This document shows positions 38,729 to 52,304 of a DNA stretch of 64,000 nucleotides, piece by piece. The notes below the pieces were generated by a model that was given only the letters and a program-made list of their open reading frames with translations, was not told the DNA's origin and searched no databases. Every line of letters begins with the position of its first letter. Position 1 is the first letter of the stretch. The stretch comes from Diphasiastrum complanatum (taxonomy: Eukaryota > Streptophyta > Lycopodiopsida > Lycopodiales > Lycopodiaceae): the NCBI GenBank assembly GCA_029204225.1, contig MU831574.1:1-64000 (forward strand), given 5' to 3'. Position numbers and translations under genes: made by a program.

Positions 38729-39890
38729 ACGACTAAGATGCGATTTTTGGGATGGAGAGAAATTCTACGTCAAATCGGAATTGGAATGCACTTGGAATCA
38801 CATCCCGGTTGGAGTGCTGTTTTTTCAAGGAAAATTGAGTTTGGATTCACTAGTTCTTGTTGAGCATGCTTTTCAAACTTGGTGGTAGAGTGCTCTTCTC
38901 CTTGTTTCATTTTTCAGAGATGCTGTGGAATTGTGTGAATCCATTCTTATGGTTTATGAAGCCTTGAGAAAGTTTCCGTTTGAAGTAGAATGATCTGCAT
39001 GAGTAGATTCACTTCTTTGTCTAAATTTATTTTTTATGGTTGAAAAAATTTACATGAATCCAGAATGGTTTGGATAGTTTAGATTCAAATTAGTAGCAGA
39101 ATATTTGTGATAGATTGGTGTGGAATCAATTTATCCTGAAGGAAATTCTGATTGTTGGAAATCTTGAGTTTATGGATTGCATGTGAGGATTTATGGTTTT
39201 TTTTAGACTATTCCTCTTGTATTTCATGCAATCTGAAACAAACATTCAAGGGATATTGTAAGAAAAATAGTAGATAAAGATTATGGATGCATGCTAGATC
39301 AGTTCTGGAAAATCCTTCTCCCACAAATGGTTGCACACCTTTTGTGGAGAGGGTCGTTGAGGGAGTAACCCAGTTCTTCCAACTCCAATCTTGTATGAGT
39401 TGTTTTTAGAAACTGAAATCACTCTTCTGAGTCCTCATAACTGCTATAAGAAGTTTTTATTCAGGGAAAAAATACCCTGAAGTTGTATCTTCTGAGGGAA
39501 TGGCATTGAGTTAGCATTGAGTCGCCTTGTCCTGGAACCTTAGGAAACTGATTCTGAGTGTTGGACAGGCAGCTCGTGGCCTGAGATATCGTTCTCTTCA
39601 TCTTGGATTTTGCTTGTAGCGCGCTCCCTTGCTATGTTGTAGGAGGTGTAGAAGCAACTGTAATGGAGTGTTAGCATAATTCGTTGGATTGAAGATTGGG
39701 GTTGGGCGTAGCTGGATGCATTTAAATCCCTGCAAAACATTCTGAAGCCTGTGTGGGAGAGGGGTTGATTGATGGATTGAAGAGTAGGCCGATTTTGTGG
39801 AGTGGAGGGCGCTAAAGATCTGGAGCGCGAGCTGAACCTTCTTGGAATCCTGTAAGGATTGAAGAGTGGCGCCTCCTATCTCTCATTGTT

Positions 39891-39970
<80 letters not shown>

Positions 39971-41480
39971 GAAGCCGCGGCTGACCTGCCTCCCTTTCTG
40001 GGGAGATGGCGGCTGGACTGGCAATACCTAACCTTTAATGTTAGGTTTTTGGGAGGCCTTTATTGGCTTTGCATGAAGTTTTTTTTTACTTCTTGCTTTC
40101 CTCTGGTTGCATGGTAAAACATGTGGATGAAGGTCTCAGTTAGTTCAGTGAGTTGTGCATGATGGTTGCATGGGGTTCCATTGTTTTTGCAAAGGAGGTT
40201 GGAGCATTTGGGAAATGCTTGGCTATTCGTAACAGTTTTATGGATACGCAACCCGGATTACCTATACTCCGAATTCTTTTTCGAGGATTTGTTGAGAAAA
40301 TAAATTCTATTATCCTAACGTTTTTCCCATGTGATTGGATCCATGGATTTAGGATTGGCAATAGAATTTTTTCATGGTAATTTTTTCCAGGCAAGTACCC
40401 AGTTAGTGGAATTTTGGATTCCTGGTACTATGCTTTTTATCGGTTTAACTCTGGAGTAGCAATATTCCCAGTTAATTGAGATAAATGATATTTTTGGCTC
40501 TTCCTTTTGGACTCGGTGTGCACCGATAGGTTTATCTTAAATGATTTTGATCTTTAAGACTGAGCAAATTAAAGCTTTTCAGATACTTGTTAAAGTGAAT
40601 AAATGGTATAAGCGCGTAATTTTTGGGAGGTAGCTCTATGTTCAATTAAAAAACAAGTGTGTCGAATATCAAAGAGTACCCGGATCAAATTTTATTGATT
40701 TTCCATTGATTCAGACAACTTTAACGAAATAATGAACATAAACCGGTGTGGTAAAAAAGGAAGTAGCCTTGCATTTACTTGTGTCAATGGAATTTTCGGG
40801 AACCTTCACTAAAAGAATTTTCGGGTGACCGAAAAAACTAAGGGAGGAAGAAAATGAGAGACATGTGTAGGTAAATGTGACAATGTTGTGTAATTTGGAT
40901 TGGTTAATAATCCCTGTTTGGAAATTGCATAGCATTGGTTTTTTTGAATTGAATTTATTTTGAATATCTATAGGACCATGAGTTGACCCTATTTGTTATT
41001 GGAAATTGTGGCATGGAATGAGGATGACACTTGGTTCACATTTGTACTGTGAGAACCTTATTCCTAAGAGTTGTAACTCTCAGATGGTAGGAATTCGGGA
41101 TGGATAGTACCAGCTAGATGGGTTGTTTATGTGACGGTAAAGCCATGTGCAGATTCTTGTTAAATCACAATTTTGAACTAGATTATTGCGATCCATTAGG
41201 AACAAATTTGGGGGTACTCCGGTATTTGGTGGAATAGATATGTACATATCTGGTATTGGAAATCCAGATAGAGGTTTTAGATCTCTGGTTTATCGGATGT
41301 TGTAATTTAGTGATCTTCTTGAAGCAATTGAATTCCTTGTACCATTTCGGATTTAGATATTGGGTATCTATTGGTATACTTCAGCTATATTGAATTTTTT
41401 CCTTTTGGTTTTGAAGAATAAACTTAGGTCATTTCGACTGTATATGAACAAGGTTTCTTGTCCGTACTGGGGTCAATGCC
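38729..41480 (+). other. Probable retrotransposon leader and unassigned sequence
   Basis: Follows the PBS at 38717 but contains no recognised gag or pol motif. A (TC)n array lies at 39893-39968. It could be the leader of the element whose gag remnant starts at 42004, but 3.3 kb would be unusually long and other insertions may be hidden here. Confidence 0.35.
39893..39968 (+). repeat. (TC)n microsatellite, about 38 units
   Basis: Uninterrupted TC array about 76 bp long, followed by CGCGAAGCCGCGG. Confidence 0.95.
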
Positions 41481-41494
41481 TAGTGGTATTCTTA

Positions 41495-41630
41495 GACCGA
41501 CGGGTTTTTGATCAGATCTCGACCGACGGGTTCGCGTCAGATCTCAACTGACAGATTTTTGATTAGATCTTGACCGACGGGTTCACATCGACGGTTCTCG
41601 GTCCCATCTCAACCGACCAACTCCATGCCA
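41495..41630 (+). repeat. Degenerate tandem repeat built on GACCGACGGGTT
   Basis: About four diverged units of 25-45 bp, each with a (A/G)ACC/TGACGGGTT or similar core followed by a CAGATCTC-like string. They lie just upstream of a C-rich tract and the gypsy gag remnant. Confidence 0.7.
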
Positions 41631-41895
41631 GACCACAGAACTTTCTAACGACACCTCTGATTGGCATTTCGACTGAACCACCATCTCCCCAAAGCCTTAG
41701 AGGCTGAAGAAAAAAAGAAAAAAAAAGGCATAAACACCCAAAAAATTTCAAAAAATCAAACTCATACCACTAGAAAGCAATTTTCATACTGAGTCTCCAC
41801 CTTCACTTCCTCCAAAAACCCTACAAAATCCAAAAACACCAAAAATCCTACAAAATCCAAAAACACCAAAAACCCAAAAAAATCCAAAAACATCA

Positions 41896-41897
<2 letters not shown>

Positions 41898-41946
<49 letters not shown>

Positions 41947-41950
41947 AAAA
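41898..41950 (+). repeat. C39 homopolymer followed by A14
   Basis: 39 consecutive C (41898-41936) and then 14 A. The length could be affected by assembly, because homopolymers are error-prone. The complementary G39 could form G-quadruplexes. Flanking sequence repeats CCAAAAACACC-like words. Confidence 0.85.
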
Positions 41951-42003
41951 TCCAAAAACACCAGAACCACGTACCCAACACAAAAACGACACAACAGTAC
42001 CCA

Positions 42004-43093
42004 ATGGCCAACAATACAGATCCTGAAATCCCCGAAGATTATCCATACAAGATTAGGTCCCCTGTAGTTGAACAAATCAGACGTGATAGGTACTACCAAA
42101 TGAGGGCCCAAATACACGAGCCATCCACAAACCCATTCGAGAGACAAGAACCTGATAGACCTGAGTCCTCACGCACACGACCCCATTTATATGGTGCTGA
42201 ACCCTCACAGGCCAGAACCAACCTTAATGGAGTCTCTGCTACCCACAATGCTCATCATGAGAGACGTACACCCAAGCTAGATCTACCAAAGTTTGACGGT
42301 AGTTCGGACCCTCAAAGATTTTTGCAAATCTTTGAGAATGCATGTGATGTGTATAGTTAAACATCTCCCGATGCTATGGTCCAACCGTTTTCGATGACCA
42401 TGATCGCTAAAGACGTGATTGGTTTTTCAACCTTGATCGTGAAGATAAGACAGACTGGTCAATCTTGAAAGAGTCCTTTATCAAGCGTTTTAAGCCCTTT
42501 CGCTTGATCGAGAGTCCTTTTTTCAAATTGAGTAACATCAAGATGGCAAAGGATGAACGTGTACGAGACTATATCGAGAGTTTCAAACGCCTCAAAAGTC
42601 AAGTACAGGAATAGCCCTCTGAACAGATGCTCATCATCTAGTTTTTAGTCGGCCTTCCAAGATGGATTAGACGCGAGCTTAAATCAATTGACGAATATAT
42701 GGCCTCAAATTAGCTATGTCTGATGCCATCAAGGAAGAAGACGAAGGATTAGATGTTTACGAATCCAAGGAAAGAAGAGCACCACGTGCTCTTGTCCATG
42801 AGTCGAAACCGATCGAGAACACCCGAGATCAGCTTTGGAAATCACAGTTGGAGTTGCTTAATAAGCAACACCAACTTCAAATGGAGAAACTCACCAATGA
42901 GTTTCAAGCTACCCTGAAGTCTATCCAAAGCAGTATGCCTGGTCAGTCAAACCCTGCACAGGTACCTTATAGACGAAAAACAATATGGTGCCCACACTGC
43001 CGGGCTACGCATCCTGTTGATGCTTGTCCTTCATATCCGCCTATCCAAGCACATACAGTCCAACAATATGAAGCAGAGGTCCTCAGGACGTAG
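42004..43093 (+). pseudogene. Decayed Ty3/gypsy gag
   Basis: Starts MANNTDPEIPEDYPYKIR and reads to RRTPKLDLPKFDGSSDPQRF and a stop at about 42358. The frame then reads through more stops and a shift: NLDREDKTDWSILKESFIKR, FKLSNIKMAKDERVRDYIES, VGLPRWIRRELKSIDEYM. This is the retrotransposon gag capsid pattern. A third part (42716-43093) has a coiled-coil-like Gln/Leu-rich stretch and a zinc-knuckle-like CPHCRATHPVDAC. At least four stops and two frame changes make it non-functional. No protease or RT follows before 43636; the last 540 bp before the intact copia element contain nothing recognisable. Confidence 0.8.
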
Positions 43094-43636
43094 TACCTCA
43101 ATAATACCTGCATCTCAAGCTATATCTTACAACATCTGCTATCAATGATGGTTGATTTTAGCGTCACCAACACTGCCTTGTTTTGACAAGGGCATGTCAG
43201 AGTAAGTCACATTACTCTACAAAACAACTAAAATATTGCAACTATTAAGGTACATTATCAATGTTGATGAATGCAAGTTTTGTTTGACAAGTGCTATACA
43301 GTTCTCACTCTCTGTAACGTTTGTTTATTTCCTTGTTTCTCTTCACCTATTTTGTGTGATTGATTTTTGCTTGAGGAATAGCTATTGCATGAGAGTCTTC
43401 TGTAGAGCATCTCCAGAACACATTTTCATTCATCTATCCACCTTCAGATTCCCTTGTACAGCAGTTTAGGATTTTTGAGAGATATGAGAAATTCATGTCA
43501 AATTAGAGTTGATTCCTGCATCTCATTGCCATATTCATCTTCGAGTCAACTACAACAAGATCCAAACAAATTTAGTTAAAATTTGTTCAATCTTTAGTCT
43601 CGTCACATGTTCAACGAGTTTCAACTACGTGTTCCA

Positions 43637-44278
43637 TGTGAAAAACTCAGATCCAAAAGATGCTAAAGTTTCATAAAGATCTTGGCCATGGAAGTTATGC
43701 ACATCTAGATTGAAAAAATGATAGAAATTGTGATGTTAAGCATACTAAACATCAAAATCTGATCATAAGCTTCCACAAACAGAAACTTGCTGTCCCTGTC
43801 CGTACTTCAGAGCCTACAACCTGCATTTCACACGTGTGAAGCCATAGCAACAAAGAAATCACAATTCTAGTGGCTAGAATGCAAGATATGAACAAAAAAG
43901 TGAGAGAGAAGAAGATGGATCTTCAAAGAGCATAACATTCATTCAATAGAATGAAAATGAGATGTGTACATACTCGTGGAGATGGCTATTTATAGCAGCC
44001 ATAGTGCCTCTTGGCCACTTGTCTTATGATAGGCTAAAATTGGGGTCCAATAGGATTCACCCATATACCTAGAAATTTGGTCAAATAGGAATGCACCAAA
44101 TTATGAGCCAATAGAAGAGCTCCACACTCGACCTCCTCTAATTAATGTGACCTCAAAAGTAGTGTACACATACTTTGGGCCTCTACATACATGTATGAAC
44201 CTATCTCTAACTTTTATTTGGCCATAGGCCTACAAAATCTCAAGTTAGGAAAATACTACTAGTTGACAATTTTTCACA
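43637..44278 (-). repeat. 3' LTR of the intact copia element (642 bp)
   Basis: Same ends and sequence as the 5' LTR except for the missing 11 bp; TATA box at 43986-43995 and palindrome at 43827-43840. The first bases supply the stop codon of the polyprotein. Confidence 0.96.
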
Positions 44279-47200
44279 CTCCCTCTTCAACTAGTTTTAG
44301 CATAGATTTAGAAAGTACACCAAGACTTGTTCTATGCTTGAAAAATAAGTCCTTTCCCAATGCTTTGGTAAAGATATCAGCCACACATTCCTTTGATGGG
44401 ACATGTTCAAGCTTGATCTCTTTTGCCAACACTTGTTCTCTCACAAAATGGTAAGCCACCTCGATATGTTTGCTCCTTGCATGGAAAACCGGATTGCTTG
44501 CTAGACTTTGGGCTGAAAGGTTGTCACAAAAGATGATTGGACTCTCTGAAAAATCCAGCAAATGAAGCTCCATAATCATCCTCTTGATCCACACCATCTC
44601 CTTTGTGCATGATGTCAAAGCTTTGTACTCGGCCTCACTAGAAGAAAGTGATATAGTTGCTTGTTTCTTCGACATCCATGAGATAGCTCCATCACCTATG
44701 AAAATAGCATGTGCATTTATGGATTTTCTATCCATAAGGTCTCCTGCAAAATCTGAATCTGAAAAACCAAATAAGTTAGGTGATGAGCCTCTATAAACAA
44801 TGCCAAAATCTTTTGTTCCCGAGATGTATCTCAAGATCCTCTTTCCTAGTTTCCAATGTTCTATGCTAGGATCTTGCATGAATTGGCTTAATCTACCAAC
44901 ACAATAAGATAAATCAGGTCTTGTGATGGTTAGATATATAAGAGAACCTATTAGCTTCCTATAGAGAGTAATGTCCTCGAAGGATCTTTCATTACCTCTT
45001 ATAGTTAGCTTTACATGTGATTCCATAGGTGTATCAATAGGATTTGCATCTACCATATGAAATCTATTGAGAATAGAAATAGCATACTTCTCTTGTGAAA
45101 TAAAAGTGATTTGAGAAGTTCTAATTACTTCTATTCCTAAGATATAGCTCAAAAGACCAAGATCATGCACTTCAAATTCCTTTTTTAGTGCTTTCTTGAT
45201 ATCTTCTATATCTTCCTTGTTCCCTCCACTTAAAATAATGTCATCCACATAAATTAGAAGGATTGTAACATCATTAGCACTAATTCTAAAGTAAAGTGAA
45301 TGATCATACTCACTCATAGTGAAGTTTTGAGAAAGTAGAAAAGAGTTAAGCCTAGCATACCAACTCCTTGGTGCTTGCTTAAGACCATACAAACTTTTTT
45401 GTAGAAAACACACATGATTAGGCTTGCTATGAGAAACATAGCTCTCGGGTTGCTCCATGTAGACTTCCTCTTCAAGATCACCATTCAAGAAAGCATTAGA
45501 AATGTCTAATTGCCAAAGATCCCATCCATAAAGAGTTGCAAGGGAAATGATTACTCTTATGCTCACCATCTTTGCCACGGGTGCAAAGGTTTCCTCATAG
45601 TCAATGCCATGCTCTTGAGCATAACCTTTAGCCACCAACCTTGCCTTCAACTTGTTGATAGATCCATCTTGATTTGTCTTTACCTTGAAGATCCATTTGC
45701 ATCCAATTGCACTTTTGCCCTTTGGAAGCTCCACCAATCTCCATGTGTTGTTCTTCATAAGTGCTTCAAACTCAAGATCCATTGCTTGGATCCATTCCTC
45801 TTTTTGCCTTGCTTCATCTACACATGAAGGTACATCAAAAGAAGTTAGGAAAGCATAGTTGGATCCATCCACCACTTGCTTACCTTTGCCATCATAAGTG
45901 AGCCTTGAGGGTTTCACTTTATGCCTTGGAGTTCTCCTTGGAATTTGACTTGAAGAGGCTTCTTCAACATCCACATCCAATGTGTCATCAACTCCATTGT
46001 CATCAAGCACATTAGTTGCAACAACACCATCATCACTTGAAACAACTTTTGGAATGTTACTTTCATCAAAAATGACATCCCTACTTGTGAACACTTTCTT
46101 GATTGAAGGAACATAAATCCTATATGCTTTGCTTACTTCACTATAACCAACAAAAATGCCCTTTCTTGAAGATGGATCCTCCTTAGTTCTATCATCAAGA
46201 GTAATGTTGAAGTAGCAAATGCATCCAAAAGTTCTTAGAAACTTGACATTAGGCTTCGTACCAAACAAAGCTTCAAAAGGGGTTTTTCCTTCCAATACAA
46301 CACTTGGCCATCTATTGCAAAGGAAATTTGCACACAACAAAGCATCACTCCAAAAAGGTTTAGGAAGATTAGCATTCAATCTCATTGCCTTTGCACTCTC
46401 ACACAAGGTTCTATTCTTCCTCTCGGCCACTCCATTTTGTTGTGGTGTTCTTGGACATGTGTACTCCCTCTTGATCCCATGCTCATCGCAAAAGGCTTTG
46501 AATTTGTTAGAAATGTATTCACCACCATTGTCGCTCCTCAAGCATTTGATTTTGGTTGTAAATTGAGTCTCAATAGCAACTTTGAACTTGACAAACACAT
46601 CAAACACCTCATCCTTGCTCTTTAGTAGATAAACCCAACAAAATCTACTAAAATCATCAATGAAAGTTACATACATCTTAGCACCTCCATTGCTAATTGT
46701 AGTAACACCATGAATATCCGAATGCAAGAGAGAAAAAGGCATCTTAGATCTAGATATAGATCTAGTATATGGCAATCTATGTGATTTAGACAAAGCACAT
46801 TCTTCACAAACATGATTCAAGCAAGTAAGAGACTTGGGAAGTCCCCTTACTACCTCCTTTTTGGCTATTACCTCCAAGGCCTTGTAGTTGAGATGTCCCA
46901 TCCTTTTATGCCATACCTCTTGAATTGACATTTGTTCATTTGCCATGCATCCAACTTGGTTAGCAACAACACATGCATCAAGCTTGAACAATTTCCCTTG
47001 CCTTTTCCCTTTTGCAATGATACTACACCCCTTTTTGATCAAGCAAGCATCACCATCAAACTCAACTTTGAATCCTTTGTCAAGCATTTGGCTTACACTA
47101 AGTAAGTTCTTGGTAATGGATGGAATGAGCAAAACATCTTTCAATTCTATATTCCTATTTGTAGAAAGTGAAATAGGAATTGTGCCAATCCCCTTGATTG

Positions 47201-48224
47201 CACACTCACCATCATTTGCGGTATAGATTACCTTCCTATCACCATCAAATGCCATTAAAGATGAAAAATACTCTTTATGATATGTCATATGAGAAGTGGC
47301 TCCACTATCAATCCACCAAGGATCAATGTCTCCATGATTAGCCAACAAGCAAGATGACATAACAAAAGCATCATTTGAAAGAAGCTCATCCCCACCCTCA
47401 TCAATAGTTAGATTGGTTTGCTTTTCCCCTTGATCCCTCTTTTTCTTAAAACAATCACTAGCAAAATGCCCTTTGACTCCACAATAGAAACATTTTAGCT
47501 TAGATCTATCCTTCTTTTTGCCAAAAGTAGAGTGCTCACCTTGGTCTTGCCCTTTAGACCAATTGCTTTTACCTTTGCCCTTGAACTTGCCTTTAGAGAA
47601 CATTGCCTCCTCTTCTCCTCCTTGAGATGTAGAAGATGCTCCCACTCTTGCTTGCAACCTGAATTCTTCAGCCAACAAGACCTCTTGCAAGTCTCCAACA
47701 CTTGGTAAACATTTTTGGATAGCATAACTTTGAACAAGATTAGCATGATCATCCAACAAGCCATTGAGAATCACTTGAACAAGCTCCTCATTATTTATGC
47801 CATCATTAATGCATGCTAACTCATCATTCAATGCTTTAACTCTCAAAACAAAAGCATGTCCATTCTCACTCTTCTTTTGCATACAAGAAAAGATTTGCCT
47901 TCTTAAAGTCAACACTCTAGAAGTAGACTTGGATTCATAAACCTTCTTCAAGGCTTCCCAAGCTTCACTAGATGATGTGCACTTACCAACCTCTTTGATA
48001 AGCTCATTTGTCACATTCATCTTGATCATGTGAAGGGCTTTCTTTGCCCTCTTGTCATACCTCAATTGTTCTTGAGGTGCCAAAGGTCTCTCCTCCACAC
48101 CTACAACAATATCCATCAACTCATTCATCTCAAGCAAAGACTCCATCCTTACTTTCCAAGTAGAATAGTTGAGGGAGGTAAGCCTATCATTGCTTTCCAA
48201 CATGTAGCCTCCATTTGTAGCCAT
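44274..48224 (-). CDS. Copia Gag-Pol polyprotein, intact (1,316 residues)
   Basis: One frame encodes all element proteins. Domains by residue: gag about 10-190 (LTSLNYSTWKVRME, LTLRRQIFSCMQ); CCHC zinc knuckle 245-258 (CFYCGVKGHFASDC); protease with DSGA at 306-309; integrase zinc-binding H439, H444, C473, C476; integrase core D503, D565, E601 with 35 residues between the last two, and GKTPFEALFG at 646; reverse transcriptase about 810-1050 with QLDISNAFLNG and YVDD at 992-995; RNase H about 1150-1290 with D1156, E1197, D1234 and the ADIFTKAL end. No frameshift or stop is present and all catalytic residues are there. The frame runs through the PPT, and its TGA lies in the first bases of the 3' LTR. 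The start ATG lies about 600 bp inside the PBS, a normal leader length. Gag and Pol are in one frame, as in most plant copia elements. Confidence 0.97.
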   Translation of the reverse strand: MATNGGYMLESNDRLTSLNYSTWKVRMESLLEMNELMDIVVGVEERPLAPQEQLRYDKRAKKALHMIKMNVTNELIKEVGKCTSSSEAWEALKKVYESKSTSRVLTLRRQIFSCMQKKSENGHAFVLRVKALNDELACINDGINNEELVQVILNGLLDDHANLVQSYAIQKCLPSVGDLQEVLLAEEFRLQARVGASSTSQGGEEEAMFSKGKFKGKGKSNWSKGQDQGEHSTFGKKKDRSKLKCFYCGVKGHFASDCFKKKRDQGEKQTNLTIDEGGDELLSNDAFVMSSCLLANHGDIDPWWIDSGATSHMTYHKEYFSSLMAFDGDRKVIYTANDGECAIKGIGTIPISLSTNRNIELKDVLLIPSITKNLLSVSQMLDKGFKVEFDGDACLIKKGCSIIAKGKRQGKLFKLDACVVANQVGCMANEQMSIQEVWHKRMGHLNYKALEVIAKKEVVRGLPKSLTCLNHVCEECALSKSHRLPYTRSISRSKMPFSLLHSDIHGVTTISNGGAKMYVTFIDDFSRFCWVYLLKSKDEVFDVFVKFKVAIETQFTTKIKCLRSDNGGEYISNKFKAFCDEHGIKREYTCPRTPQQNGVAERKNRTLCESAKAMRLNANLPKPFWSDALLCANFLCNRWPSVVLEGKTPFEALFGTKPNVKFLRTFGCICYFNITLDDRTKEDPSSRKGIFVGYSEVSKAYRIYVPSIKKVFTSRDVIFDESNIPKVVSSDDGVVATNVLDDNGVDDTLDVDVEEASSSQIPRRTPRHKVKPSRLTYDGKGKQVVDGSNYAFLTSFDVPSCVDEARQKEEWIQAMDLEFEALMKNNTWRLVELPKGKSAIGCKWIFKVKTNQDGSINKLKARLVAKGYAQEHGIDYEETFAPVAKMVSIRVIISLATLYGWDLWQLDISNAFLNGDLEEEVYMEQPESYVSHSKPNHVCFLQKSLYGLKQAPRSWYARLNSFLLSQNFTMSEYDHSLYFRISANDVTILLIYVDDIILSGGNKEDIEDIKKALKKEFEVHDLGLLSYILGIEVIRTSQITFISQEKYAISILNRFHMVDANPIDTPMESHVKLTIRGNERSFEDITLYRKLIGSLIYLTITRPDLSYCVGRLSQFMQDPSIEHWKLGKRILRYISGTKDFGIVYRGSSPNLFGFSDSDFAGDLMDRKSINAHAIFIGDGAISWMSKKQATISLSSSEAEYKALTSCTKEMVWIKRMIMELHLLDFSESPIIFCDNLSAQSLASNPVFHARSKHIEVAYHFVREQVLAKEIKLEHVPSKECVADIFTKALGKDLFFKHRTSLGVLSKSMLKLVEEGV
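44279..44288 (-). promoter_or_regulatory. Polypurine tract of the intact copia
   Basis: The - strand reads GAAGAGGGAG directly before the 3' LTR; it primes plus-strand DNA synthesis. It also encodes the last residues of the polyprotein. Confidence 0.9.
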
Positions 48225-48821
48225 GTTGCAATGATTGATCTCTGATCTTTGACCTGTTCCAATGCACTAAGCACTCTCTTGAATCAACAAATGAAACACA
48301 AGAAGAAATCACAAAGATTTGGAACCTAAAACCTTACTTTTTCTCTCTTTTCCTCACTTTTTCCTTAATTTTAGCCACTAGTTTTATGATTTCTTGATCA
48401 AACCAAGACCAAACCTCAATATACTTGCTTTTCCCTCACTCCTAAGATTGAAATACACTCTTGAATCATTCAGCAAACTGAAAATCAGAGGGTTACATCA
48501 AATTTGAAGTTTTTGACATGAAGAAGCAAGAAATTGAATCAAAAAACTATATGCTAGAATGGAAAACTAATAGGATCTTGTTGGATCTTGCATCTCCCTC
48601 TTTCCAAAACAATTTTTGTCTCCTTATTCTGATAAGTACAGAGGGAATTCGCCCTACTTCAATTGAAATGCATACAAATGATGTTTTGATCACAAAGATC
48701 CAATTTCTACACATAAATCAACAAGATTTTTAGCTAGAAACTTGATTGGAATGCTACAAAAGCAAACTCGCCCACAAATCTCTTCTAAATCTGGCAAAAC
48801 CTGCACATTTGGCCGCCTAAT

Positions 48822-48833
48822 GCTCTGATACCA
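48822..48833 (-). promoter_or_regulatory. tRNA-iMet primer binding site of the intact copia
   Basis: The - strand reads TGGTATCAGAGC directly after the LTR's terminal CA, a perfect match to the plant initiator-Met primer site. Confidence 0.95.
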
Positions 48834-49486
48834 TGTGAAAAACTCAGATCCAAAAGATGCTAAAGTTTCATAAAGATCTTGGCCATGGAAGTTATGCACA
48901 TCTAGATTGAAAAAATGATAGAAATTGTGATGTTAAGCATACTAAACATCAACTAAACATCAAAATCTGATCATAAGCTTCCACAAACAGAAACTTGCTG
49001 TCCCTGTCCGTACTTCAGAGCCTACAACCTGCATTTCACACGTGTGAAGCCATAGCAACAAAGAAATCACAATTCTAGTGGCTAGAATGCAAGATATGAA
49101 CAAAAAAGTGAGAGAGAAGAAGATGGATCTTCAAAGAGCATAACATTCATTCAATAGAATGAAAATGAGATGTGTACATACTCGTGGAGATGGCTATTTA
49201 TAGCAGCCATAGTGCCTCTTGGCCACTTGTCTTATGATAGGCTAAAATTGGGGTCCAATAGGATTCACCCATATACCTAGAAATTTGGTCAAATAGGAAT
49301 GCACCAAATTATGAGCCAATAGAAGAGCTCCACACTCGACCTCCTCTAATTAATGTGACCTCAAAAGTAGTGTACACATACTTTGGGCCTCTACATACAT
49401 GTATGAACCTATCTCTAACTTTTATTTGGCCATAGGCCTACAAAATCTCAAGTTAGGAAAATACTACTAGTTGACAATTTTTCACA
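48834..49486 (-). repeat. 5' LTR of the intact copia element (653 bp)
   Basis: Starts and ends TGTGAAAAA / TTTTTCACA. On the - strand a CTATAAATAG TATA box lies at 49194-49203. The 14-bp palindrome TTCACACGTGTGAA, with a G-box core, is at 49035-49048, downstream of the TATA box. An 11-bp CTAAACATCAA duplication near 48945-48962 is absent from the other LTR. Confidence 0.96.
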
Positions 49487-49549
49487 TTCCACACGCCGAT
49501 CCAATCCTAAACATGAACAGTTACCAGCAACAACATCCCCACCAACACA

Positions 49550-52016
<2,467 letters not shown>

Positions 52017-52028
52017 GCTCTGATACCA

Positions 52029-52304
52029 ACTTAGAATTTGCTTTGAACAGGAACACAGATCATGCTACACAATAACACAGATAGAAAACACTCTCCACAA
52101 CAAGCTCACATAGCAACTATATTTCTCAAAATGAAATTACACTGTACATATAGTTGTTCACTCAGGCAACCCATGCATGACCCAGGTTGTCGTTGGCGGG
52201 ACGCGTGTCCCGTCGACTTGCCTCGTGGCGAGGCCAACTGATCCTTATCAACTGATAGGACCCACAATACAGTAGCACAGTGATTCTACTTTAATTCTAA
52301 CTTG
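52029..52304 (-). mobile_element. Copia LTR (about 275 bp) with adjacent PBS
   Basis: GCTCTGATACCA at 52017-52028 is a perfect initiator-Met PBS on the - strand. The LTR then runs from TTAGAATTTGC to TTTAATTCTAAC, with TTAGAATT / AATTCTAA terminal inverted repeats. Read on the - strand its first 45 bp match the LTR start at 32715, so both belong to one copia family. The exact ends are uncertain by 1-3 bp because the usual TG...CA is not evident, and no target duplication was found. Confidence 0.75.

Larger units (their letters stand above)
43637..49486 (-). mobile_element. Intact Ty1/copia LTR retrotransposon (5,850 bp)
   Basis: A complete element on the - strand: 5' LTR 48834-49486, PBS 48822-48833, one Gag-Pol frame 48224-44274, PPT 44279-44288, 3' LTR 43637-44278. 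TTCCA flanks it on both sides (43632-43636 and 49487-49491), a perfect 5-bp target duplication. By eye the two LTRs agree everywhere except an 11-bp tandem duplication in the 5' LTR. Identical LTRs and an open frame show a very recent insertion with all parts needed for autonomous movement. Confidence 0.97.
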
